Shown: one piece after another, positions 33,856 to 43,326 of the stretch
Layout of the letters: each line of letters begins with the position of its first letter
Position numbering within the stretch: the stretch's first letter is position 1
Source of the DNA: Carboxylicivirga taeanensis
Lineage (GTDB): Bacteria; Bacteroidota; Bacteroidia; Bacteroidales; Marinilabiliaceae
Reading direction: 5' to 3'
Length of the DNA: 64,000 nt
NCBI RefSeq assembly: GCF_051851475.1
Contig: NZ_JBPUSJ010000017.1
Span: 15,406-79,405, forward strand
Notes under the pieces: generated by a model
Databases searched by the model: none
Seen by the model: only the letters and a program-made list of their open reading frames with translations
Told to the model about the DNA's origin: nothing
Position numbers and translations under genes: made by a program

Positions 33856-35055
33856 ATGAAGGAAATAAAGGAGCAAATAGATATAGCCCAACTCTTGGTA
33901 AAGCGTGTTTTAGGCACTATAGGTGATAACGAAAGGCAACAACTGGAGCAATGGGAAAAGAAGGACGGAAATAAAGCTTTGGCCGATACAATCATCGATT
34001 CGCACAATTATAAACTCTGGAATAAAAAATATAACAGTATTGATGCTCCCAACGAATGGTCAAGGTTCGTTCAGCGGATGACTAATAAGCCGTCAAAGAG
34101 TCGTTTAATGCGTCTAAGGGTGTTTAAAGCTGTTGCAACTGTTGCGGCAATGTTCGTTATCGGTCTTACTCTGTACTTTGGTTATCAAATGAACACTTCG
34201 CATAGTAAGCATAAAACTCTTGCAGTTACAAGTATAAAGCCTGGCTCGGCAAAGGCTGAATTGATCCTATCAGGTGGAGAGGTGGTTAACCTGGAAAGCC
34301 CAGACCAAAAGGTCATTCAGGAAGGAAGCTTGTCTATTGAAAACCAGGAGGGGACAGTAGATTATTCAGATAATGTGTCGACAGAAACAGTTGAACGGGT
34401 TATAAATACTGTGCGGGTGCCAAGAGGTGGTGAGTACAAATTGGTTTTGGCCGATGGCACACAAGTGTGGATAAACTCCGATACAGAGCTGTCATTTACA
34501 GTACCGTTTACAGGTAAAGAAAGGCGTGTAAAACTCAAGGGAGAGGCTTACTTTGATGTTGCGCATAATGCCAACCAACCATTTATTGTGGAGTCAGGTA
34601 GTCAGGTAGTTGAAGTACTGGGTACTGAGTTTAACGTATCGGCCTACCCCGAAGATGTCAACGTGGTGACTACTTTGGTGGAAGGACAAGTTAAAGTAGA
34701 TTACCCGAGTATTTTAGGAGATAATGCGGTTGAGTATTTAAAGCCTAATGAGCAATCGGTAATTAATAAGGAAACTGAAAATCTGATAAAACAAGAAGTC
34801 GATCCCTATTTGTATACCTCCTGGAAAGATGGTCGTTTTAAGTTCCGAAATGAACCATTAGAAAGCTTTTTGGCCAAAGTTGCGCGTTGGTACGATGTTG
34901 ATGTTTTTATAACAGACGAAAGCATTAAAGATATTCGCTTCACAGGTGACCTGCCCCGGTATAAAGAAATGACCAGTATTTTAGAAATTATTGAGGCAGA
35001 GATGTCGGTGCACATCGAAATAGAAAACAGTAGAACTATATACGTTACCCGTTAA
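33856..35055 (+). CDS. FecR family anti-sigma factor
   Basis: This 399-residue protein has a cytoplasmic N-terminal part (about 1-87) that should hold the ECF sigma factor. One membrane helix follows (about 88-109, 'VFKAVATVAAMFVIGLTLYFGY'). The FecR domain (about 188-285) reads 'VPRGGEYKLVLADGTQVWINSDTEL', 'FTGKERRVKLKGEAYFDV' and 'VLGTEFNVSAY'. The C-terminal DUF4974-like part has 'GRFKFRNEPLESFLAKVARWYDVDV'. It relays a signal from the outer-membrane SusC protein, whose STN domain should contact it in the periplasm. It follows promoter A. Its stop is 85 bp upstream of susC with a strong hairpin between. Confidence 0.93.
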   Translation: MKEIKEQIDIAQLLVKRVLGTIGDNERQQLEQWEKKDGNKALADTIIDSHNYKLWNKKYNSIDAPNEWSRFVQRMTNKPSKSRLMRLRVFKAVATVAAMFVIGLTLYFGYQMNTSHSKHKTLAVTSIKPGSAKAELILSGGEVVNLESPDQKVIQEGSLSIENQEGTVDYSDNVSTETVERVINTVRVPRGGEYKLVLADGTQVWINSDTELSFTVPFTGKERRVKLKGEAYFDVAHNANQPFIVESGSQVVEVLGTEFNVSAYPEDVNVVTTLVEGQVKVDYPSILGDNAVEYLKPNEQSVINKETENLIKQEVDPYLYTSWKDGRFKFRNEPLESFLAKVARWYDVDVFITDESIKDIRFTGDLPRYKEMTSILEIIEAEMSVHIEIENSRTIYVTR

Positions 35056-35064
35056 GATAAAAAA

Positions 35065-35086
35065 AGAGGGTGTTGGCGCACCCTCT
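35065..35086. other. Strong hairpin between fecR and susC
   Basis: AGAGGGTG (35065-35072) pairs perfectly with CACCCTCT (35079-35086) across a 6-nt loop. The plus strand has no T-run after it. On the minus strand an A-run at 35058-35065 becomes a T-run, so it could stop antisense transcripts or mark an mRNA processing point between fecR and susC. Confidence 0.65.
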
Positions 35087-35139
35087 AGATTAACATACCC
35101 TTAACAGTTGATACATTAATTATTAGCATTTACAAAAGT

Positions 35140-38100
35140 ATGAAAAAAAAGAGACATTTATCGACTCTCCGGCCTCCGGGGGAGCAGTCTAAATTATGGT
35201 TAATTATGAGGTTATCCATTTTACTATGTTTTAGTGCAGTACTAACCGTTTCTGCCAACTCTTATTCGCAGAGTAAGCGGGTTAATTTGAACATGAAGGA
35301 TGTTAGTATATCCAAACTGTTTGAAGAAATCAGGCAGCAAAGCAATTACAGCTTCTTTTTTAACGAAGAAATAATGGCCGAACTGAGTACAATTTCTATT
35401 GACAGAGCCAATGTCACTGTGGAGGAAGTGCTTAAAGAGGTGCTTGATAACACAAACTTAACCTATACAATGGTTGATGATGTGATTATCATTAAGAATC
35501 GGGAAGAAGTTGCGCAGCAGGACCAAAACTCTAAGACCGTTATTAAAGGCGTGGTGGCTGACTCCGAAACGGGAGAATCACTTCCCGGGGTTAATATCAT
35601 GGTTAAAAATGGTGCTTTAGGAACGGTAACCGACATTAATGGTCAATTTGAAATCCTGGTACCTCCTTCAACAGGAGTGCTTGTATTCTCATTTATTGGT
35701 TACGAAACACAGGAGGTTAAACTGGATGGTCAAACAAACCTGAATGTCCTGTTAATGCCCGAAATGCATGAGCTGGGCGATGTTGTGGTGACTGGTTATC
35801 AGGTGATTGATAAAAGAGAACTCACCAGTGCCATCGAAAAGGTAACATCTGAGGATCTTGAGCTGAAAAATGCGCTCACCGTAGACCAGATGCTGGAAGG
35901 AAAAGCGACCGGACTGGAGGTGACTAATATCTCAACAACACCCGGTGCTGCCGCAAAAATTCGTATTCGTAGCGGGAATACTTTTACGGGCAATCAGAGT
36001 CCTTTATGGGTGATTGATGGGGTAATATACGAAGATCCAGTGCCACTATCGGCCGATGATATAAACAGTTTTGATAATGTGAATATCATTGGTAATGCCC
36101 TTACGGGTATCAACCCACAGGATATTGAAAGCATTAACGTGCTGAAAGATGCTTCTGCAACGGCCATTTATGGTATACGCGCGGCGGGTGGTGTAATTGC
36201 TGTAACCACTAAACGCGGACAAGAAGGAAAACCAACTTTTTCGTATTCTTTCTCCGGCAGTGTGGTAGAGCGCCCGTCGTATAGCGACTTTGAGTTGATG
36301 AACTCCAAAGAGCGCATTGCTGTTTCGCGAGAGATGTATGAGCGTAATCTGGGAACACCAACGGGGCAGGATTATGAAAATGTGGATCGTATTGGTTATG
36401 AAGGCGCGTTGCTCAATTATTGGGATGGTACGTATACCTTTGAGCAGTTCCAGAATAGAGTGTCCTATTTGGAAACCTTAAATGCAGATTGGTTTGACGA
36501 ATTGTACCGCCCGGCTTTCAACCAAAATCATAACGTGAACGTAAGTGGAGGAAGTAAGAGTAGCAGATATTATGTGTCAATTGGTTATGATGAGCAGAAA
36601 GGTGTTGAAAAAGGGGTGGATTTGAACCGTATTACCGGGCGTGCCAACCTCGATTTTGATTTGAAACCCAATATACGCCTATCATTAAAAATGAACGGTT
36701 CGGTGCAGGAAGGTGCCTATAATCATGGCTCGGTAAACGTATTTAACGAGGCCTATTATACCAGCCGTACTGTGCCTATTTACGATGAAGATGGGAACTA
36801 CTTCTACCAACAACGACCTTTAGTAAACAGAAGTAGAATTAGTGATGAAGACGGGGGGTATATTTATGGTCGTTACAATGTATTGAGTGAAATCGATAAT
36901 TCGGCACACAATATCACGAATAAAGATTTTGGAATTTCAGCGCAGTTGCAATGGGACATTACTAGTGACTTAACATTTCGCTCTTTGGCGAGCTACCGCA
37001 ATACTACCAACCTTCAGGAGGAGTGGATTGGCGAGAATACCTTTTATGTAGCTCAACTTAGAACCTATGATTTTATTGAAGACTACATTGATGAAAATGT
37101 TGATGAGCAAAGCACAGTTCCTTTTGGTGGATTGTATTCAGGGGGAATGACCTCACAAAATACCTATGCCATCACCAACCAGTTGAATTATAAGAAGGTT
37201 CTGGGCCGTCATGTCCTCAACGTCAACCTTTCGCAAGAGGCCCGTTCTACCGAATACTGGGGAGCCAATGGGTTTACAGTTCCAGGATATGTACATGAAA
37301 ACGGCCGGCGATTTGTGTACTTACCTAAAGTGAATAATACTCCTGAAGGGTTTGACTTCGATGCTTATGCCTACGATAACATGATTAACTGGTTTAGCAA
37401 CCGCCAATTATATCCAAGCATTACCGATAAGGTAAGCAATGCCATGTCGTTTTTTGGTGTTATTAATTATGTGTATGATAATCGCTACGTATTGAACTTC
37501 AACATGCGTAGTGATGGAACCAATGCTTTTGGGCAGTTTGAAGAGTACCGGTTTAAGCCAACCTGGTCGGTATCGTCACGTTGGAACATCCATAATGAGC
37601 ATTTTTGGAACAGAGATGGGAAAATCGACGAACTGGCTTTACGTGTATCTTATGGGGTGAGAGGCACCATTCCCAGTGCAACGCCTTACATGACCATTCG
37701 TGACTATGGACCAGAAACAAATAACAGTTCCTATTTTGATTATAACGAGAATGTGGCCGACCTGGTGAGCTTCCCACAGACAAACCTGCGATGGGAATTG
37801 AATAAAACCACCAATGTGGGATTAAATTATAGCTTGTTTGCCGGACGTGTAAGTGGAGCTTTTGATTACAGCTATTCATTTAACGACGATTTGTTGTTAA
37901 TGCGACCTGTTTCTTTAGTTAATGGAGCGGGGAACCAGCTATTCAACGGTGGCAGCAGCGATGTTCAATCTTATGAATTTAATATCAGAACGGTAAACAT
38001 TAATCGCAAAGATTTTTCGTGGAGCACCCGCTTTAACTTCTCAAGAAATATCGACCGTGTGCTGAAAGGTTTTGATGATGCCTTACGCGACAATAATCAA

Positions 38101-38859
38101 AGTAGCCAAGATGGAGGTTTAACCATTTCGCAGTACCTGAATGGACGTATTTATAAAAAAGGCTTCCCATCCAGCGGTTTCTATTCCTACCAGTTCGATG
38201 GTTTAGATGAAAATGGACTACCCACCTTTAAATATTTGAATACGCCAGAACTTACACAAGAGGAGCAGTTGGAAAAGATGCTCGTGTATGAAGGTCAACG
38301 TACAGCGCAATACCATGGCGGATTTGGTACAGAATTCAGGTATAAACGCTTGACCATGTCGGCTAACTTTTCTTACAAATTAGGCTATAAAGTGCGTTTA
38401 CTCGATTTGTACAACGGAAGTCAGCAACTACCATTACCTTATGAAAATATGCGTGCTGATTTCAACAACCGCTGGCGTCAGCCTGGCAATGAGCAATTTA
38501 CGAACATCCCTGCATTAAGTAACGATAGGCTGTTGGTAGGTGATCATGCTAGTAATTATCGTTTAGGGGGTGGTATTTTCCCTCCAGGATCAACATTGTG
38601 GGAGCTTTACGATTTAAGCGATGCCAGAACCGTTAAAGGCGATCACATTCGTCTGACCTCTATTTCCTTGTCGTACTCAATGCCCAACCAGTTAATAAGT
38701 AAAATGGGCCTTCAGTCGATGCGATTAGGCGTTCAGGCCAGTAACGTGGCAGTATGGGCCTTCGATAAGAAATTAAAGGGTCAGGACCCCAACCAGGTTC
38801 GAAATGTTGGTTTACCAAGTTTACCAACCTTTAGCTTTAGCCTGAATGTGAGCTTGTAG
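35140..38859 (+). CDS. SusC/RagA-type TonB-dependent transporter with STN signalling domain
   Basis: This 1239-residue protein has a signal peptide ending 'VSANSYSQSK'. An STN (secretin/TonB short N-terminal) domain spans about 48-125 and a CarboxypepD_reg-like domain spans about 132-215 ('IKGVVADSETGESLPGVNIMVKN'). The plug has 'VVVTGYQVIDKRELTSAIEKV' and 'GINPQDIESINVLKDASATAIYG', and a long beta-barrel ends 'TFSFSLNVSL'. SusC/RagA proteins form the outer-membrane channel closed by a SusD lid and import glycans or oligopeptides. The STN domain implies trans-envelope signalling to the adjacent FecR and sigma factor. It is part of the fecR-susC-susD run. The substrate is not determined by sequence. 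Confidence 0.95.
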   Translation: MKKKRHLSTLRPPGEQSKLWLIMRLSILLCFSAVLTVSANSYSQSKRVNLNMKDVSISKLFEEIRQQSNYSFFFNEEIMAELSTISIDRANVTVEEVLKEVLDNTNLTYTMVDDVIIIKNREEVAQQDQNSKTVIKGVVADSETGESLPGVNIMVKNGALGTVTDINGQFEILVPPSTGVLVFSFIGYETQEVKLDGQTNLNVLLMPEMHELGDVVVTGYQVIDKRELTSAIEKVTSEDLELKNALTVDQMLEGKATGLEVTNISTTPGAAAKIRIRSGNTFTGNQSPLWVIDGVIYEDPVPLSADDINSFDNVNIIGNALTGINPQDIESINVLKDASATAIYGIRAAGGVIAVTTKRGQEGKPTFSYSFSGSVVERPSYSDFELMNSKERIAVSREMYERNLGTPTGQDYENVDRIGYEGALLNYWDGTYTFEQFQNRVSYLETLNADWFDELYRPAFNQNHNVNVSGGSKSSRYYVSIGYDEQKGVEKGVDLNRITGRANLDFDLKPNIRLSLKMNGSVQEGAYNHGSVNVFNEAYYTSRTVPIYDEDGNYFYQQRPLVNRSRISDEDGGYIYGRYNVLSEIDNSAHNITNKDFGISAQLQWDITSDLTFRSLASYRNTTNLQEEWIGENTFYVAQLRTYDFIEDYIDENVDEQSTVPFGGLYSGGMTSQNTYAITNQLNYKKVLGRHVLNVNLSQEARSTEYWGANGFTVPGYVHENGRRFVYLPKVNNTPEGFDFDAYAYDNMINWFSNRQLYPSITDKVSNAMSFFGVINYVYDNRYVLNFNMRSDGTNAFGQFEEYRFKPTWSVSSRWNIHNEHFWNRDGKIDELALRVSYGVRGTIPSATPYMTIRDYGPETNNSSYFDYNENVADLVSFPQTNLRWELNKTTNVGLNYSLFAGRVSGAFDYSYSFNDDLLLMRPVSLVNGAGNQLFNGGSSDVQSYEFNIRTVNINRKDFSWSTRFNFSRNIDRVLKGFDDALRDNNQSSQDGGLTISQYLNGRIYKKGFPSSGFYSYQFDGLDENGLPTFKYLNTPELTQEEQLEKMLVYEGQRTAQYHGGFGTEFRYKRLTMSANFSYKLGYKVRLLDLYNGSQQLPLPYENMRADFNNRWRQPGNEQFTNIPALSNDRLLVGDHASNYRLGGGIFPPGSTLWELYDLSDARTVKGDHIRLTSISLSYSMPNQLISKMGLQSMRLGVQASNVAVWAFDKKLKGQDPNQVRNVGLPSLPTFSFSLNVSL

Positions 38860-38894
38860 AAATCATGGTGAAACCATTTATTAAGTTAGTCGAA

Positions 38895-40340
38895 ATGAAA
38901 AAAATATTATATCTATTAATTATAGTTGGAGGTTTAACTGCTTGTTCTGACTTTTTGGAGGAGCAATCGCAAGACTTAACGGCAGTGGAGTCGACCGAAC
39001 ACTTTGCCGCACTGTTACTACAGGAGTTCAGCAATGAGTATGCGATGTTTAGTTCAGTCTATTATATGACCGATGAGTTAGAAGAAGTGGCTACTACCTC
39101 TATCTCATATAAAGACAACAAAACCACCTACACCTGGCAGCAGGAGATAGAAATTGATGAAGATGGGAATACGGTGGTGCCATCCATCAATTCGGCCTGG
39201 GGCAATGCTTATGAAGACATTGCCATTACCAATTATGTTATTGAGTCGATTGATAACATGGAAGGAAATGAGCAAGAGAAATTATTTGTTAAAGGTGAGG
39301 CGCATTTTATCAGGGCTTTATCGTATTTTAATTTGCTTAACCTATACGGTCAGCCTTTTAATTCGGGTACCAAGGACACTGATTTAGGAGTGCCATTGCG
39401 AACTGGTACCGATGTTCAGGTAGTAATGAAACGAAGCAGTGTTGAACAAGGCTATGTCCTTATAGAACAAGATTTATCGGATGCACGCCAGCTGCTTGCG
39501 ACCAGTGGTCTTAAAAAGTCCAAATGGCATCCTTCGCCATTAGCTTGCGACCTATTGATGTCGCGTGTGAAGTTGTATCAGGAAAAGTGGGACGACGCCA
39601 TTGAGTATGCCGATAGAGTCATTAACAATGGTCAACTGGCTGTAATGCCTGTTAGCGGAGCATTTATTACCCAAGGCAATCCTGAAGTATTATATGCCTG
39701 GCATAAAACCTACAATAGTAAACTAGGGGTGCCATCATCTAATAAACCTTTGGGGTATAGCACGCCGCAGGCTTTGCTCGATTTGTACGAAAATGGCGAT
39801 AAGCGACGCTCCTTGTTTTTTGTTTCTTTTAGTATGCAGGGGGGCACTTATCACATTACCAATAAGAATGCACCAGGTTACGAAGGGACGAATTCTGATG
39901 ATGTATACACAACTTTTGGTTACCAGAATATGAGAGTGGCCGAGGCTTACCTGAATAAAGCTGAAGCCCTGGCACAAAAACAGGATGCGACAGCCATAGA
40001 GGTGATAAAGGAGCTGCATGCGACCCGTTTTAACGATGTTTCGGGCTTAGTGTATCCTGTCAGTCTGGAAGAAGTGCTGGCATATGTATATGATGAGCGT
40101 TACCGCGAGCTTTGTTACGAAGATCACCACCGTTGGTTCGACCTGCGCCGCATGAAGGAGAAAGATCCTATTAAGCATGTTTATACAACCTTAGATTCGG
40201 AGGGGGAAGTGTCTAAAACAGAAGTGTTTGTTTTAGAATCTGATGATTTGAACTACACCTTGCCGCTTCCAATTCAGGAGCGCGAGAACAATCCTGCCAT
40301 TATTAATAATGAACGGAATGATAAAGTGTCAACTCAGTAA
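38895..40340 (+). CDS. SusD/RagB family substrate-binding lipoprotein
   Basis: From ATG 38895 (MKKILYLLIIVGG) it encodes 481 residues; an ATG at 38865 would add ten but spoils the leader. The lipobox is 'GLTACSDF' (Cys17). SusD hallmarks are 'WGNAYEDIAITNYVIESID', 'VKGEAHFIRALSYFNLLNLYGQPF' (TPR region, about 137-160), 'DLGVPLRTG' and the C-terminal 'YDERYRELCYEDHHRWFDLRRM'. It should sit on the cell surface as the lid of the SusC channel. It follows susC by 35 bp and is followed by two more lipoprotein genes. Confidence 0.95.
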   Translation: MKKILYLLIIVGGLTACSDFLEEQSQDLTAVESTEHFAALLLQEFSNEYAMFSSVYYMTDELEEVATTSISYKDNKTTYTWQQEIEIDEDGNTVVPSINSAWGNAYEDIAITNYVIESIDNMEGNEQEKLFVKGEAHFIRALSYFNLLNLYGQPFNSGTKDTDLGVPLRTGTDVQVVMKRSSVEQGYVLIEQDLSDARQLLATSGLKKSKWHPSPLACDLLMSRVKLYQEKWDDAIEYADRVINNGQLAVMPVSGAFITQGNPEVLYAWHKTYNSKLGVPSSNKPLGYSTPQALLDLYENGDKRRSLFFVSFSMQGGTYHITNKNAPGYEGTNSDDVYTTFGYQNMRVAEAYLNKAEALAQKQDATAIEVIKELHATRFNDVSGLVYPVSLEEVLAYVYDERYRELCYEDHHRWFDLRRMKEKDPIKHVYTTLDSEGEVSKTEVFVLESDDLNYTLPLPIQERENNPAIINNERNDKVSTQ

Positions 40341-40367
40341 TTAACTGTGGGTTAACTTAAAAACAGA

Positions 40368-41528
40368 ATGATGAAGAAATATATATTAGCTTTTGGGATT
40401 TTGTCGGTAGTAATGACAGCCTGTAGCAAAGAAGATGACCTAACACCATCTTTGGAAGACAGAGATCGAGCCATTGAGCTGGCCGATCAGTCGAAACCTC
40501 TTGTGAAAAGATTGGTTGAGAAATTTAACTGTGGTCTGTTGTATGAGTACGATGCCAACCAGGATTTCAGATACACAGCAGAGGGCCTATCGGAAACCGA
40601 GAAATGGAATGACATTGAAATGCCGACCATAAAGGAAGACCGTTTCACAGATAAGGATGGAAACAGCATTGATGAGTTCGAGTACATAATGAACTTTCCA
40701 GACCGCTCAATTACCATCAGTTCGTACGAAGAGCATGTAGATGCGGCCCTGAGTTTTTTAGACACAACCTTGTTTGCTTATTATCTCGAGAACAGTAAGA
40801 TAGCGGAGTGTTTCCCCAATAAAATTTTGTTAGCCAGCCAGCTAAGAGCAGGAAAAGAAACTGGTTTGGAGGCGCTGACTATCTCGGACTCGAGAATTGC
40901 AAGCTACACTAGAGACAAAAGCCTGCGATCAGTCTATAACCGTAATTCCATTGTCTTCAATGGCAATATGAAAGATATTGCGCCGTCGTATGACACCTAC
41001 AAAAAAGATAATTTCTATGTGTTTACCGTGCGCATGATGGACATGTACGATTTATATAAAGAGTTTCCCGATGAATTATTTACCAGTGTAGAGCCTTTTT
41101 ATGGTGACACCATTGGGGAGGCTTATGGTCTGGAGGCACCGTATCTTTATTCACCTTATATTCCCGTTGAATGGTATCATGAGTTAGGTTTTATCGATAC
41201 CAAATATTTTAATCAGTGGGAGGTGGCCTACAAACGTGATTACTCGACAAATGAATATTACGATCCATATATAAAGTCATCAAGTGGTTTTGGAAGTAGC
41301 AATAGAATTAGACCCAGACATATGTTTCTGATGAACAGAGAAGAAGACATCAGGAGTTTCCTCAATGAGTTGATTCACCGCTCAGCAGTCAGTGATAGGT
41401 ATAAGCTTGGCTTTGATGATTTGCCGGAGAATATGCGCTTGCGCAGCCGGGCAATGGCCGATGTATTTATATCATTAGGAATTGATCTAAGGGCTTTAAA
41501 TCCTGAGATTGAGTCACTGTATCAATAA
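40368..41528 (+). CDS. Lipoprotein resembling SusCD-associated zinc metallohydrolases, site apparently degenerate
   Basis: This 386-residue protein has a lipobox 'VMTACSKED' (Cys19) and a large helical/mixed domain. Position in the operon, length and the N-terminal part ('LADQSKPLVKRLVEKFNCGLLYEYDANQDFRY', about 43-74) fit the putative zinc metallohydrolase lipoproteins that accompany SusC/SusD. Those carry an HExxH motif. Here the matching helix reads 'SFLNELIHRSAV', i.e. NELIH, with the first His replaced by Asn. If the match is right, it is probably a binding protein rather than an active hydrolase. Family assignment is tentative. Confidence 0.62.
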   Translation: MMKKYILAFGILSVVMTACSKEDDLTPSLEDRDRAIELADQSKPLVKRLVEKFNCGLLYEYDANQDFRYTAEGLSETEKWNDIEMPTIKEDRFTDKDGNSIDEFEYIMNFPDRSITISSYEEHVDAALSFLDTTLFAYYLENSKIAECFPNKILLASQLRAGKETGLEALTISDSRIASYTRDKSLRSVYNRNSIVFNGNMKDIAPSYDTYKKDNFYVFTVRMMDMYDLYKEFPDELFTSVEPFYGDTIGEAYGLEAPYLYSPYIPVEWYHELGFIDTKYFNQWEVAYKRDYSTNEYYDPYIKSSSGFGSSNRIRPRHMFLMNREEDIRSFLNELIHRSAVSDRYKLGFDDLPENMRLRSRAMADVFISLGIDLRALNPEIESLYQ

Positions 41529-41548
41529 TTCTATAAAATCTAAAGACA

Positions 41549-43045
41549 ATGAAAAAAAATACATTAAAAATACTAATCATCATATTGAGTATAGCAGGTT
41601 TTACGGCCTGTGAAGTGGAGCCTGACTTTCCGCTGCCCGGATTTACCGATGGAGAAAAAGAGGTTACTTTCAGAAGAGATACAGTGATGGAGGTTTATAA
41701 TCTGCAATTGGCCCTGCGAATTCCCAATGGCGTGAATACCATTGAGGTTAAAGACACTTATACCAATGAGTCGCTTGGCTATGTTGAAGGTTATGAAGGC
41801 CAAACAAGCTTTACCATGGACTATGAACTGGATATAAGGTCGGTGAGTACAGATGTAGATACGATTTTGTTTCGCACTTTCAGAGTAGAGGATACCAAGC
41901 GAATCGGCTACAACCGTACAGTTAAGTTTAATATCAAAAAAACATCGCGCCCTGAAATAATTAATTTTGAGGGAGGCAATGAAATTACACTTCAAGGGCC
42001 CATTTATAAACCAACCGGAACAGCAACTACTGGTGCTGTTCCATTAAAGTCGGTGGAGTATATTTTTAATGGCGAGCAGCGCTTTCTATTCGAAGTGCCG
42101 GCTGACACGACCATTTATGATTATGATCTGAAAAAAGGCTTGAGTTTAATGGAGGATAACATGGTTAAAGGCGATCCCTATCCTTTTAGAATTGTGGTGA
42201 CAGACAGCAGAGACCGTTCGTACCAAAAAGATGTGACTTTAGTGCTAGCTTCGGTTTCGCAAATTCCATCACGAATCAATTATATCAATGAGAGAAACCG
42301 CACGGTGCCAATCGATATTTTGGTGGACGAAATGAACCGGATTGATTCAATTATTTTCTATCAAAGTTCGAATTCTACCTATATTTTTTCTTTACAATAC
42401 AATGAAGCTAATCAGGTAACATCTTTTATTAAAAAGAGCTACAATTCGAGAAATGAGATGAGCTACATGAGGGAGAATATCTTTGCCTATGGAGCCGATC
42501 AACGCGTAAAATCCGTAAAGTATATTTCTTATGAAGTATATGATGCAGCTCCGGATGAAAAGGTGGATTACGAGGAAAATGTGGTAGCACAGCGCTTTGA
42601 GTACGATGAGAATGGCTTGCCAATAAGTTTTTACGGTCAATCAGCCGTAATTGAGGGGCCTTTTTATTCTGATCCATTGGAGGTGGGTATTTCCTTGTTT
42701 AGTACGCATTGGCATAACAGTGATCCAACTTCCATCCGTCCTCAAAATGTGAGTGTGGTAACAGAGTTTAAAACCGTGTTTATGCCAACCTTTATTGAAG
42801 GTTTGCCACCTTTTTTTAACTTCAGCGCTATTGATAACGTTTGGTTATATGATTTATTTACCCGTATGCTAATGCCTCACAAGGTTCGTTCGCAGAATGA
42901 AGACTATATTAAAGGAGGTTATGATTATTTACATGAATCAAACTACACGTACACCACAACAGAAGATGGATCAATTGAGCGTATTACGGCTGCTTTCACC
43001 AATGGAAGTGATAATTCGCTTGTTTATGAATTTGTATATGAGTAG
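41549..43045 (+). CDS. SusCD-associated surface lipoprotein, unknown
   Basis: This 498-residue protein has a leader with lipobox 'GFTACEVEP' (Cys21). The N-terminal half is beta-rich and Ig-like ('VEVKDTYTNESLGY'-like strands, 'PEIINFEGGNEITLQGP'), and the C-terminal half has YD/RHS-like phrases ('FEYDENGLPISFYG', 'YNEANQVTSFIKKSYNSR'). Such proteins are often extra surface-exposed binding lipoproteins of SusCD loci. No enzyme motif was recognised. It is 20 bp downstream of the previous lipoprotein gene and ends the operon before a strong terminator. Confidence 0.75.
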   Translation: MKKNTLKILIIILSIAGFTACEVEPDFPLPGFTDGEKEVTFRRDTVMEVYNLQLALRIPNGVNTIEVKDTYTNESLGYVEGYEGQTSFTMDYELDIRSVSTDVDTILFRTFRVEDTKRIGYNRTVKFNIKKTSRPEIINFEGGNEITLQGPIYKPTGTATTGAVPLKSVEYIFNGEQRFLFEVPADTTIYDYDLKKGLSLMEDNMVKGDPYPFRIVVTDSRDRSYQKDVTLVLASVSQIPSRINYINERNRTVPIDILVDEMNRIDSIIFYQSSNSTYIFSLQYNEANQVTSFIKKSYNSRNEMSYMRENIFAYGADQRVKSVKYISYEVYDAAPDEKVDYEENVVAQRFEYDENGLPISFYGQSAVIEGPFYSDPLEVGISLFSTHWHNSDPTSIRPQNVSVVTEFKTVFMPTFIEGLPPFFNFSAIDNVWLYDLFTRMLMPHKVRSQNEDYIKGGYDYLHESNYTYTTTEDGSIERITAAFTNGSDNSLVYEFVYE

Positions 43046-43174
43046 ATGGGCCTAAGTAAATTGAAGGCATTAATTATAAACAAAAGTGCAAGCTGATGAA
43101 TAGGATGGTGAATACAGAGAACTACTACCTGTTGATTAGTCGGCCACAATAGGTTTGAAATCTGGTTTATTATA

Positions 43175-43208
43175 AAGTCGCACTTGGCAACTGGTGCGAC
43201 TTTTTTAA
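43175..43208 (+). terminator. Rho-independent terminator closing the SusCD operon
   Basis: AAGTCGCAC (43175-43183) pairs perfectly with GTGCGACTT (43194-43202). A T6 run ends at 43206. ECF-type promoter B starts 9 bp later. Confidence 0.9.
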
Positions 43209-43216
43209 TTATCACT

Positions 43217-43243
43217 GTCACTCTCGTTGAATTTTCCTGCGTC
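43217..43243 (+). promoter_or_regulatory. Candidate ECF sigma promoter B (before thioredoxin gene 1)
   Basis: GTCACTC (43217-43223), 15-bp spacer, GCGTC (43239-43243). The spacer end and -10 region TTTTC-C-TGCGTC match site A apart from one base. It stands 84 bp upstream of the ATG at 43327 and right after an intrinsic terminator. Confidence 0.75.
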
Positions 43244-43326
43244 CTTAAATAAACATCCTGCAAAAGGAAACTCGGGAACCGAATGCTGTTTTGCGGATAA
43301 CTTAGTTAAAAGTTAAATAATCATTT

